In this document: in pieces, positions 6,863 to 14,494 of the stretch
Numbering within the stretch: the first letter of the stretch is position 1
Layout: each line of letters starts with the position of its first letter
Source: Gammaproteobacteria bacterium
GTDB lineage: Bacteria > Pseudomonadota > Gammaproteobacteria > GCA-001735895
Reading direction: 5' to 3'
Assembly: GCA_021767985.1 (NCBI GenBank)
Contig: JAASSH010000007.1
Location: 1-15,397, forward strand
Length of the DNA: 15,397 nt
Notes under the pieces: generated by a model
Seen by the model: only the letters and a program-made list of their open reading frames with translations
Database searches by the model: none
What the model was told of the DNA's origin: nothing
Program-made: the position numbers and the translations under genes

Positions 6863-7978
6863 ATGCTCGATCGAGCCCTGTTTACAGACTTTGATCGGCA
6901 AACCGCGGTGCCGCGCGGATTGCCTTCCATTGCTTATACCAGTGACGAGTTTCTTGGCCTGGAAAATCAAACGCTGTTTTCCAGCAACTGGGTGTTCGCC
7001 GGTTTCGCGCACGAGATGGTCGATGCGGGGGATGTCCATCCAGTGGAAGTCGCGGGATTGCCGTTGCTGCTGTTGCGTGATGAGAAACACCAGGTTGCAG
7101 CTTTTCACAACGTTTGCCGCCATCGAAATCTAAAGCTGGTAGATGCGCCCGGAAACTGTGGGAAATTGATCCGTTGCCCGTATCACAGCTGGAGCTATGA
7201 CCTGTGCGGCGCTCTCAGGAACGCGCCGTATTTCGGCGGCGCCATGCGCGAGCTGCCACCCGATTTCCGCTGCCAGGACAATGGCCTGGTGCCGGTGTAT
7301 TGCGAGGTCTGGCACGACTGGATTTTCGTCAACCTCGCCGCAGAACCGATGCCTTTCGAGGATTTCATAGCGCCGCTAAAAAAGATGCTGGGTGACACCC
7401 GGGTCGAGGATTACGTCCCGCGGACGAGTATCGACTTCGGCGAGGTCGCCTGCAACTGGAAGCTGTTGATGGAGAACTTTATCGAACCTTACCACGTGCA
7501 GTTCGTGCACAGGACGACGACCCGGCAGCCGCTGGAAGACCACCGGACGCTGATCGAGGGCCATTGCCTCGGCAGCATGGTAGAACTGGACGCGGCGCAG
7601 CAGGCGACAGCCGATTTAACCGCGCTCGGCGTTACCTCGCACTACCTGACCCTGTTTCCTGGCTTTATCCTCGGTACCTACCAGCCGGATCAAATGGGTG
7701 TCTATCTGCATCAGCCGGTCGATGCCGGGCATACCCTGCAGCGCCGAGTTATTTACACCCACCGGGACGCGGATTATAGTGAAGCGCAAATTCAGCAGTT
7801 GCACGATCTCTGGTACAGCGTCCATCTCGAAGACCACGAAATGTGCCTGCGCCTGCAGCAGGGGCGACGTTCGCCGCTGGCGCAGGATGGCGGCCTGCTG
7901 TCGCCGCGCTGGGAGAACAGCGTGCGGCGATTCCAGGAGCTGGTGGCCGACGCGGTGCGGCCGGCATTAATGCAATAG
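6863..7978 (+). CDS. Rieske non-haem iron oxygenase, CntA/GbcA-like alpha subunit
   Basis: The oxygenase component of a two-part Rieske system of 371 residues that would activate O2 at a mononuclear iron. The [2Fe-2S] Rieske ligands are C85-x-H87 and C105-x2-H108 (CRHRN and CPYHSW). The mononuclear iron ligands are H211, H216 and D324 (EPYHVQFVH and LEDHEMC). The residue bridging the two centres is E208 rather than the usual Asp, and the E-x2-H-x4-H spacing is the one I recall for carnitine oxygenase CntA (E205, H208, H213). This places it near the homotrimeric group acting on quaternary amines such as carnitine and glycine betaine. I chose the ATG at 6863 because GGGAG at 6851-6855 precedes it by 7 nt; a GTG at 6839 lacks a site. 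No reductase gene lies in the window. Glyoxalase I follows by 9 nt. The substrate is unknown, likely an amine. Confidence 0.9.
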   Translation: MLDRALFTDFDRQTAVPRGLPSIAYTSDEFLGLENQTLFSSNWVFAGFAHEMVDAGDVHPVEVAGLPLLLLRDEKHQVAAFHNVCRHRNLKLVDAPGNCGKLIRCPYHSWSYDLCGALRNAPYFGGAMRELPPDFRCQDNGLVPVYCEVWHDWIFVNLAAEPMPFEDFIAPLKKMLGDTRVEDYVPRTSIDFGEVACNWKLLMENFIEPYHVQFVHRTTTRQPLEDHRTLIEGHCLGSMVELDAAQQATADLTALGVTSHYLTLFPGFILGTYQPDQMGVYLHQPVDAGHTLQRRVIYTHRDADYSEAQIQQLHDLWYSVHLEDHEMCLRLQQGRRSPLAQDGGLLSPRWENSVRRFQELVADAVRPALMQ

Positions 7979-7987
7979 AGGTAAACC

Positions 7988-8407
7988 ATGAGCGAACAGA
8001 AACCCGACTTCAGACTCGACCACACCATGATTCGCGTGTTCGACCAGGAAAAGACCCTGGATTTTTATACCCGCATCCTGGGCATGAAAATACTGCGTCA
8101 AAACGAGTATCCCGACGGTCGTTTCACCAATACCTTCGTCGGCTACCAGGGTGAGGACGACGGCACTACCATCGAAATGACATATAACTGGGACCAGGAA
8201 GAGCCTTACGACATGGGTAACGCCTGGGGCCACTTCGCGCTCAAGGTGTCCGACGTCTACGCGACCGCGGAATACCTGAAATCGGAAGGGGTCGAGTTCG
8301 TGCGCGAGCCCGGGCCGATGAATGCCGGCACGCGCATCATCGCCTTCTTCAAGGACCCGAACGGATACGTCATAGAACTCAACGAACCCCTCGGAGAGAC
8401 ACAGTAA
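7988..8407 (+). CDS. gloA: Lactoylglutathione lyase (glyoxalase I), VOC superfamily
   Basis: Converts the hemithioacetal of methylglyoxal and glutathione to S-lactoylglutathione in the cytoplasm. At 139 residues it is close to the E. coli enzyme length and carries the same signature stretches (LDFYTRILGMK, TYNW and KDPNGYVIEL). The four metal ligands are all present: H12 (DHTMIRV), E63 (TIEMTYNW), H82 (GHFALKV) and E130 (YVIELNE), so it should be an active Ni/Co-type enzyme. AGAGG lies 6 nt before the ATG, and the gene starts 9 nt after the Rieske stop codon, so the two form one operon that ends in a strong hairpin. Being in that operon suggests it removes an alpha-oxoaldehyde released by the oxygenase pathway; a broader housekeeping role is equally possible. 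Confidence 0.93.
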   Translation: MSEQKPDFRLDHTMIRVFDQEKTLDFYTRILGMKILRQNEYPDGRFTNTFVGYQGEDDGTTIEMTYNWDQEEPYDMGNAWGHFALKVSDVYATAEYLKSEGVEFVREPGPMNAGTRIIAFFKDPNGYVIELNEPLGETQ

Positions 8408-8440
8408 AAAGGGGGGCGGAAAGAATTCCGCCCCCTTTGA
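8408..8440. terminator. Bidirectional intrinsic terminator between gloA and gabT
   Basis: A perfect 10-bp stem, GGGGGCGGAA (8412-8421) with TTCCGCCCCC (8426-8435), closes an AGAA loop. It is extended by a G-U pair and A-T pairs from the flanking A and T runs. Read leftward it ends in five T residues, a textbook terminator for gabT; read rightward the T-tract is only three. It lies between two convergent genes and should serve both. Confidence 0.88.
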
Positions 8441-8457
8441 TCGTTGTGGGATAACCG

Positions 8458-9777
8458 TCAGGCCAGTTCGGCGAGGCAGCTTTCGATGATGTCGAGACCT
8501 TCGTTGATCAGTTCGTCGCTGATATTGAGCGCGGGCAGGAAGCGGATGACGTTGCCGCGCGCGCCGCAGGACAGCAGCACCAGTCCTTTCTGGTAGGCGA
8601 GGCCCAGCAGCGATTTGGTCAGCTCCGGGTCCGGTTGATCGGCGTCGCCATTTTTGACCAGCTCCATCGCCAGCATCGCACCGTGCGCGGTACGCAGGTG
8701 ACCGATGGTGTCGGGGTATTTGGCCTGCAGCGACTGGAGGCGGCCGGCGAAGACTTCCGATACGTGGCACGCGGCCTCGGCCAGGTTTTCTTCCTCGATG
8801 ACGTCGATCATCGCCAGCGCCGCGGCACAACCGATGGGCGAACCGGCATAGGTGCCGCCGAGGCCGCCGGGCAGCGGCGCATCCATGATTTCAGATTTGC
8901 CGACTACCGCGGCGAGCGGGAAACCATTGGCCATGCCCTTGGCAACCGTCATCAGGTCGGGTTCGATGCCGGCGTATTCACTGCAAAACATTTTGCCGGT
9001 ACGCGCGAAACCGGTCTGGATCTCGTCGACCACCAGCACGATACCATGCTCGTCGCAGAGCGCCCGCAGCGCCTGTAAGAATTCGATCGGCGCCGGGTAA
9101 AATCCGCCTTCGCCCTGAACCGGCTCGACGATGATGGCGGCGACATCGCTGGGCGCGATATCGACCTTGAACAGGTTGTCGACCGCTTTCAGCGAATCCT
9201 CCACCGATACCCCGTGATACTCGATCGGGAAAGGCGCGTGGTAAATCTCGGCCGGGAACGGACCAAACAGGTTCTTATAGGGGGTAATTTTTCCGGTCAG
9301 CCCCATTGCCAGCATGGTTCTCCCGTGAAAACCGCCATTGAAGGCGATCACGCCGCGGCGACCGGTATGCGCGCGCGCGATTTTGACCGTGTTTTCGATC
9401 GCTTCGGCACCGGTGGTGACGAAAATCGATTTTTTCTTCGATTTGCCGGGCGCCAGTTCGTTGAGCTTTTCGGCGAGCCGAACCGATGTGTCGTACGGGG
9501 TTACCATGACACAGGTATGGCTGAACCTGTTCAGTTGCTCGGAGACCGTGGCGGTGATTTTAGGATGGCAGTGACCGGCCGAGCATACGGCGATACCGGT
9601 GCCGAAATCGATATAACGCCTGCCTTCTACGTCCCAGATTTCGGAACCTGCTGCACGCTCGACAAACACGGGTGCAATATTGCCCTGACCACCCGGTACG
9701 GCATCGTTCTTGCGGGCCTGCCAGTCTTCGTTCGACAGGCTTGCAGTTTCGTTTGCGGGCATATTTACTGCGCTCAT
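8458..9777 (-). CDS. gabT: 4-aminobutyrate aminotransferase (class III, PLP)
   Basis: Transfers the amino group of GABA (and probably related omega-amino acids) to 2-oxoglutarate, giving succinate semialdehyde. The 439-residue protein has the class III layout: GTGIAVCSAGHCHP near 59-72, the PLP phosphate region TTGAEAIENT (121-130), NGGFHGRT (147-153), VEPVQGEGGF (217-226), the PLP-pyridine aspartate D251 in VVDEIQTGFARTG, and the Schiff-base lysine K280 in TVAKGMANGFPL. The start at 9777 overlaps the gabD stop as ATGA and is preceded by GGAGGT at 8 nt, so a longer reading from 9798 is not needed. It ends 18 nt from the hairpin terminator shared with gloA. Pairing with gabD makes GABA the likeliest substrate; a PuuE-like role in putrescine breakdown is compatible. 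Confidence 0.93.
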   Translation of the reverse strand: MSAVNMPANETASLSNEDWQARKNDAVPGGQGNIAPVFVERAAGSEIWDVEGRRYIDFGTGIAVCSAGHCHPKITATVSEQLNRFSHTCVMVTPYDTSVRLAEKLNELAPGKSKKKSIFVTTGAEAIENTVKIARAHTGRRGVIAFNGGFHGRTMLAMGLTGKITPYKNLFGPFPAEIYHAPFPIEYHGVSVEDSLKAVDNLFKVDIAPSDVAAIIVEPVQGEGGFYPAPIEFLQALRALCDEHGIVLVVDEIQTGFARTGKMFCSEYAGIEPDLMTVAKGMANGFPLAAVVGKSEIMDAPLPGGLGGTYAGSPIGCAAALAMIDVIEEENLAEAACHVSEVFAGRLQSLQAKYPDTIGHLRTAHGAMLAMELVKNGDADQPDPELTKSLLGLAYQKGLVLLSCGARGNVIRFLPALNISDELINEGLDIIESCLAELA

Positions 9778-11237
9778 TTGTCTATACCTCCGATGCACAT
9801 GTATTTGATTTCGGTGTAATCATCGAGACCATACTTCGAGCCTTCGCGACCTTGTCCCGATTCCTTGACGCCGCCGAAAGGCGCCATTTCGTTCGAGATG
9901 ATACCCTCGTTGATGCCGACGATGCCGTACTCCAGGTTTTCCGCAACGCGCCAGATGCGGCCGATGTCGCGCGAGTAAAAATAGCAGGCGAGACCGAACT
10001 CGGTATCGTTGGCCATCTGGATAGCTTCTTCCTCGGTGCTGAATTTGAACAGCGGCGCGATCGGGCCGAAAATTTCCTCGCGGAAGACGCGCATTTCGCC
10101 ACTGACGTTGGTCAGAATGGTGGGTTCGAAAAACTGGGTTCCAATGCTGGAGCGATTACCACCGACGACCTTGGTAGCGCCCTTGGCAACCGCGTCCGCA
10201 ACGAAGGCTTCCATGTCGTTAGCCGCCTGCTCGGTAATCAGCGGTCCCACGGTAACGCCTTCCTCGGTGCCGTCGCCCATCTTGAGCCCGCCGACTGCCG
10301 TGGCCAGTTTTTCCGCGAATGCATCGTAGCAGCCTTCCTGCACCAGGATGCGATTGGCGCAGACGCAGGTCTGGCCCGCGTTGCGATACTTGCTGATCAG
10401 TGCGCCCGCGACCGCGGCGTCGAGGTCGGCGTCATCGAACACGATGAACGGCGCGTTGCCGCCGAGCTCCATCGAAGTTCGCTTGACGGTTTGCGCGCAT
10501 TCGGCCATCAACTGCTTGCCGACCGGAGTCGAGCCGGTGAAGGTCAGCTTGCGCACGACCGGATTGGAAGTCAGTTCCTTACCGATGGCGGCGGTTTCCC
10601 CGGTAACCATGTTAATGACGCCGGGCGGTATACCCGCCCGCTCGGCCAGTTCGGTGAAGGCGTAGGCGGATAGCGGGGTCGCGTTGGCCGGCTTGCAGAC
10701 CACGGTACAGCCGGCGGCCAGCGCCGGCGCGATCTTGCGCGTCAGCATGGCGTTGGGGAAATTCCAGGGTGTAATGCAGGCGACGACGCCCACCGGCTGC
10801 TTGATGCAAACGATGCGCTTGTCATTCGACGGCTGCGGAATGGTGTCGCCGTAAATTCGCTTGGCTTCCTCGGCGAACCACTCGATGTAGTTGGCGCCGT
10901 AGGCGATTTCGCCGCGCGATTCGGCCAAAGGTTTACCCTGTTCCATGGTCATGATCAGCGCCAGGTCCTCCTGCGCGTCCATCATCAGATTGAACCACTT
11001 GCGCAGGCAGGCGGCACGTTCCTTGGCCGTGCGTTGGCGCCATTCGACCAGGGCCTCGGCGGCGGCTTCGATGGCGCGCCGCGTCTCCGCGGTGCCGCAT
11101 CTGGCGACCTCGGCGATGACTTCGCCGTTGGCGGGATTGGTAACCGGAACCGTTTCGCCGCTATCGGCGTCGACCCATTGGCCGTCGATATAGGCTTTGG
11201 TTTTCAGCAGGGCCTGGTCGGATAGTTTAATGGTCAT
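9774..11237 (-). CDS. gabD: Succinate-semialdehyde dehydrogenase (NAD(P)+)
   Basis: Oxidises succinate semialdehyde, the product of GabT, to succinate for the TCA cycle. The 487-residue protein resembles E. coli GabD along its whole length as I recall that sequence (for example KERA..LRKWFNLMM, TMEQGKPLAE, RIYGDTIP and EIKYMCIG). The ALDH catalytic set is present: N159 in TPWNF, K182 in CKPA, E257 in MELGGN and the nucleophile C291 in GQTCVCANR. A second cysteine, C293, two residues on matches the redox-switch pair described in human SSADH. The start at 11237 aligns with the usual N-terminus; an upstream ATG at 11279 would add 14 atypical residues. gabT follows with an ATGA overlap, so they form an operon. 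The upstream gene is divergent. Confidence 0.95.
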   Translation of the reverse strand: MTIKLSDQALLKTKAYIDGQWVDADSGETVPVTNPANGEVIAEVARCGTAETRRAIEAAAEALVEWRQRTAKERAACLRKWFNLMMDAQEDLALIMTMEQGKPLAESRGEIAYGANYIEWFAEEAKRIYGDTIPQPSNDKRIVCIKQPVGVVACITPWNFPNAMLTRKIAPALAAGCTVVCKPANATPLSAYAFTELAERAGIPPGVINMVTGETAAIGKELTSNPVVRKLTFTGSTPVGKQLMAECAQTVKRTSMELGGNAPFIVFDDADLDAAVAGALISKYRNAGQTCVCANRILVQEGCYDAFAEKLATAVGGLKMGDGTEEGVTVGPLITEQAANDMEAFVADAVAKGATKVVGGNRSSIGTQFFEPTILTNVSGEMRVFREEIFGPIAPLFKFSTEEEAIQMANDTEFGLACYFYSRDIGRIWRVAENLEYGIVGINEGIISNEMAPFGGVKESGQGREGSKYGLDDYTEIKYMCIGGIDK

Positions 11238-11390
11238 TGGCTTATGTCCCCGGGATTTGTCGAAAAAGGAGGGAAGCATAACTATTTAACCCGGCTGCGA
11301 CAACGAATTTACCGTGGTCGCCGCAAAGTTTAACGGACCCGTCGGCACTCCTCTGTTAGAATAGCGCTAGCCCGCTTAACTGGAACCGAT

Positions 11391-11669
11391 ATGCCTGATA
11401 ACGGTACCGTCACCAAACGGAGTACGCGCACCAACCTGGACTTTTACCACAGTCCGACACAGTTGCGCTTCGACAGCTGGAACCGGCTCGAGGAGTACAC
11501 CAGCCGGCTCCGGGAAAAGCATATGCGCAAGGCGGACGTGGCTGCCTTGTCACGAAAAATCCGGGACGCGATTACGCTACTGGAAATCATCGAAAATTAC
11601 AGCGCCTTCCCGTCGCAGGAAGATTTCCAGTTGCTGTGGCAATTGTTCGACCAGAAGGACTTCGAATGA
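11391..11669 (+). CDS. N-terminal fragment of the Orn/Lys/Arg decarboxylase, ended by an in-frame TGA
   Basis: Read alone this is a 92-residue helical, charged protein with no signal peptide. It is in exactly the same frame as the large decarboxylase gene that follows. After ...LWQLFDQKDFE comes the TGA at 11667-11669, and the frame then continues without another stop as LARIVSRIVRALTGG into the decarboxylase. The helix appears to run through the stop, so I read 11391-14162 as one original gene of about 924 codons with a nonsense change. CGA (Arg) to TGA at a CpG, or TGG (Trp) to TGA, would each need one base. GGAA at 11382-11385 is a weak ribosome site for the ATG. A genuine separate small protein is possible but less likely. 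The stop could also be a sequencing error. Confidence 0.6.
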   Translation: MPDNGTVTKRSTRTNLDFYHSPTQLRFDSWNRLEEYTSRLREKHMRKADVAALSRKIRDAITLLEIIENYSAFPSQEDFQLLWQLFDQKDFE

Positions 11670-11693
11670 CTGGCACGCATCGTTAGCCGTATC

Positions 11694-14162
11694 GTGCGCG
11701 CATTGACCGGTGGCACCTATCGCTCGCGTCATATCAATCTGCGAGTGCCGACCGAACTCGAAGACAAGGACGAGGCTGCCCAGTACTTCGACGAGGAACG
11801 CCATCAGCAGAGACCCTACTTCGAGGTTTTGTTTGTCGACGAAAGCGGGCAGGACGAGGCCAAGCGCCTGCGTGAAAACCTGCATGCGCTGCGCCGTCCC
11901 GAGGACCAGTTTATCTACGATATCGTCTTGGTGCCGAGTTTCGAGGACGCCCTGATCGCGGTACTTTTTAACTACAATATCCAGGCCGCGGTGATCCGCT
12001 ACGGGTTCCCGCTACACTCGGTTAATCATCTCGAAATCCTGCAGCGCTACCTGGCGCGTATTGACGAGTCGGAATACGAGGACGCACTGGATATCGAGCG
12101 CGGACCGCTGCTCGGCAACTGGTTGTCGGAGTTGCGCCCGGAGCTCGATCTCTACCTGGTCACCGATGCCGCGGTCGAGGATATCGCCGGCAACGTAACC
12201 CAAAAATTTTCGCGTATTTTTTACCAGCAGGAAGATTACCTGGATTTGCACCTGAATATCCTGCGCGGTATCCAGACCCGTTACCAGACGCCTTTTTTTA
12301 CCGCCTTGCGCAAATACAGCCGGCAGCCCACCGGGGTGTTCCATGCGATGCCGATTTCACGCGGTAAATCGGTGACCAAGTCTCACTGGATCAAGGATAT
12401 GGCGCAGTTTTACGGCATGAATATTTTTCTCGCCGAAACCTCGGCCACGTCGGGCGGGCTCGATTCGTTACTGCAACCGCATGGCCCGATAAAGAAGGCG
12501 CAGGAACTGGCGGCGAGAGCCTTCGGTGCCAAGCGAACTTACTTCGTTACCAATGGCACTTCAACCGCTAACAAGATCGTGGTGCAGGCGCTGGTGCGGC
12601 CGGGCGATATTATCCTGGTGGATCGCGACTGCCACAAATCCCATCACTACGGCATGGTGCTGGCCGGTGCGCATGTTTGTTACCTCGATTCCTACCCCTT
12701 GAACGATTACTCGATGTACGGCGCGGTGCCGTTGAAAGATATCAAGCAGAAACTGCTGATGTATAAAAAGGCCGGGCTGCTGGACAAGGTGAAAATGCTG
12801 CTGCTTACGAACTGTACCTTCGACGGCGTGGTCTACAACGTTGAGCGCGTCATGGAGGAATGCCTGGCGATCAAACCGGGCCTGATATTCCTGTGGGACG
12901 AGGCCTGGTTCGCGTTTGCGGGTTTTACGCCGACCTATCGAAGACGTACCGCGATGGCCACCGCGCGTCGTCTGCAGGCGCGTTACGCTAGCGAAGAATA
13001 TGCCAGGGAGTACGCTGACTACAGGAAGCGCGTCTCCAGGCTCAAGGACTCGGAGCTTGTCAGCGAACGCTTGCTGCCCGACCCCGACAAGGTGCGCGTT
13101 CGCTGTTACGCGACTCAATCCACGCACAAATCCCTGACTTCGCTGCGCCAGGGCTCGATGATTCACATCTATGACCAGGAATTCAGCCACAAGGTACAGG
13201 AGCCCTTCGTCGAAGCATTCATGACGCACACCTCGACTTCTCCCAACTACCAGATACTGGCGTCGCTCGATATCGGCCGCCGCCAGGTCGAACTCGAGGG
13301 CTTCGAGATGGTGCAGAAGCAGGTCGAGTTGGCGATGACGATTCGCGAACGTGTCGCATCGCACCCCTTGTTGAGCAAGTATTTCCGGTTTCTCAAACCC
13401 GGCGAAATGATTCCGGACGAGTACCGGCCGTCGGGCATCGGTTCCTATTTCGACCCGGACAAGGGCTGGGCCAGTACCCGCATGGAAGAAGCCTGGGCTA
13501 CCGATGAATTTGTCATCGACCTGACACGCCTGACGCTTTACGTCGGGCTTACCGGGATCGACGGCGATACCTTCAAGAACAAGTACCTGATGGACAAGTA
13601 CGGGATCCAGATCAACAAGACCTCCCGCAATACCGTGCTGTTCATGACCAACATTGGCACCACCCGCAGCTCGGTGGCGTTTTTGCTAGAAGTGCTGGTC
13701 AAGATCGCGACCGAACTGGACCAGGAACGCGAGGAAGCCAGTCGCGTGGAGCGGCGCCTGATCGATAAAAGGGTTGTTTCCCTGTCACAAGAATTGCCGC
13801 CGTTACCTGATTTCAGCTATTTTCACGCGGCCTTTGCAGCGAATTCGGCGAGCAAGGTGAAAACAGGCGAGGGCGATATTCGCCGAGCCTTCTTCCTGGC
13901 GTACGACGAAGAAAACTGCGAATACATGACGATCGACGAGGCCACGATCGGCAAGGCCATGAAATCGGGTCGCGAACTGGTTTCGGCCAGCTTCGTGACG
14001 CCTTATCCGCCGGGATTCCCGGTACTGGTACCGGGGCAGGTCGTCAGCGAGCAGATTCTTGCTTTCATCCGTGCGCTGGACGTCAAGGAAATCCACGGCT
14101 ACGAGCCCGAAATCGGCCTGCAGTTATTCACCGAAGAAGCCCTGCAAAAACTCCAGCCGTAA
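11694..14162 (+). CDS. PLP-dependent Orn/Lys/Arg decarboxylase (main part; start displaced by upstream TGA)
   Basis: A fold-type I PLP decarboxylase of the biodegradative arginine/lysine/ornithine class, which would form agmatine, cadaverine or putrescine plus CO2. In the 822-residue reading from GTG 11694, residues about 40-160 are the receiver-like wing domain. The PLP core follows: ETSATSGGLDSLL (248-260), TNGTSTANK (286-294), DRDCHKSHHYG (310-320), the pyridine-binding D402 in LWDEAWFAFAGF and the Schiff-base K479 in QSTHKSLTSLRQG. HTSTSPNYQ (512-520) is also typical. D402 to K479 is 77 residues, against about 31 as I recall for AdiA, so a basic helical insertion of some 45 residues lies there. 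GTG 11694 has no ribosome site; translation probably began at 11391 before the TGA arose. Whether active protein is made now is unclear. Substrate choice among Arg, Lys and Orn cannot be settled. Confidence 0.85.
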   Translation: MRALTGGTYRSRHINLRVPTELEDKDEAAQYFDEERHQQRPYFEVLFVDESGQDEAKRLRENLHALRRPEDQFIYDIVLVPSFEDALIAVLFNYNIQAAVIRYGFPLHSVNHLEILQRYLARIDESEYEDALDIERGPLLGNWLSELRPELDLYLVTDAAVEDIAGNVTQKFSRIFYQQEDYLDLHLNILRGIQTRYQTPFFTALRKYSRQPTGVFHAMPISRGKSVTKSHWIKDMAQFYGMNIFLAETSATSGGLDSLLQPHGPIKKAQELAARAFGAKRTYFVTNGTSTANKIVVQALVRPGDIILVDRDCHKSHHYGMVLAGAHVCYLDSYPLNDYSMYGAVPLKDIKQKLLMYKKAGLLDKVKMLLLTNCTFDGVVYNVERVMEECLAIKPGLIFLWDEAWFAFAGFTPTYRRRTAMATARRLQARYASEEYAREYADYRKRVSRLKDSELVSERLLPDPDKVRVRCYATQSTHKSLTSLRQGSMIHIYDQEFSHKVQEPFVEAFMTHTSTSPNYQILASLDIGRRQVELEGFEMVQKQVELAMTIRERVASHPLLSKYFRFLKPGEMIPDEYRPSGIGSYFDPDKGWASTRMEEAWATDEFVIDLTRLTLYVGLTGIDGDTFKNKYLMDKYGIQINKTSRNTVLFMTNIGTTRSSVAFLLEVLVKIATELDQEREEASRVERRLIDKRVVSLSQELPPLPDFSYFHAAFAANSASKVKTGEGDIRRAFFLAYDEENCEYMTIDEATIGKAMKSGRELVSASFVTPYPPGFPVLVPGQVVSEQILAFIRALDVKEIHGYEPEIGLQLFTEEALQKLQP

Positions 14163-14494
14163 ACTATAGTCAGAAAATTCCGCTGGTTGCGTCGAGAAGC
14201 CGCAAGGAATGGGTATTGCAGCCTGGTTTCATTCTGGTAAGCGACGAGGCAATTACGATGTGCCGACAAAGGTCCGCTAATTCGATTCGTTTTGAAGCGC
14301 ACAGGTCTGCCAGTCTACCCTGGCCTGGACCCGAAAAGGTCTTGTTTTCACAAATAAAATGAAAAAAATCTCATTAGTAATCAGTGATGTACTACACTTA
14401 CTTCAGAGACTGTGTTAAGTTCCGCCGAAATCGATTATGCGGCGTAGCACAATTGGGCTCATTGTTTAAATAATTTATCCAGGAGTTAGTAGTT
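14163..14494. other. Gene-free AT-rich stretch upstream of the outer-membrane protein gene
   Basis: No credible coding frame is seen on either strand. It starts with an imperfect hairpin at 14177-14210: ATTCC and TTGCG pair with CGCAA and GGAAT around a 9-nt loop, with a 5-nt bulge and no T-tract, possibly marking the end of the decarboxylase transcript. From about 14340 the DNA becomes AT-rich. CGCCG and CGGCG flank 13 nt near 14423-14445 as a small inverted repeat. AGGAG at 14481-14485 is the ribosome site for the ATG at 14495. I could not pick a convincing promoter. Confidence 0.5.

Noticed and set aside
7967..8830. Minus-strand open frame of 287 codons spanning gloA, the terminator and the gabT end.
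   Set aside because: It crosses a strong hairpin terminator and overlaps two well-identified genes in other frames.
9672..10673. Long plus-strand open frame of 333 codons.
   Set aside because: It lies antisense to gabD and gabT, which match known enzymes over their full length. It is a mirror of their GC-rich codon pattern.
9774..11669. TGA read as Trp throughout the genome, explaining the interrupted decarboxylase.
   Set aside because: gabD, gabT and the GS-like gene all end in TGA at the expected family C-terminus, two of them with overlapping start codons of the next gene.
11667..11700. Selenocysteine at the in-frame TGA: GCACG (11673-11677) and CGTGC (11693-11697) could form a small stem-loop just after it.
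   Set aside because: The stem is only 5 bp with a 15-nt loop, the site is in a helical N-terminal region far from the active site, and this decarboxylase class is not a known selenoprotein family. A nonsense change is simpler.
12561..13364. Minus-strand open frame of 267 codons.
   Set aside because: Antisense to the PLP core of the decarboxylase, whose catalytic motifs fix the real frame.
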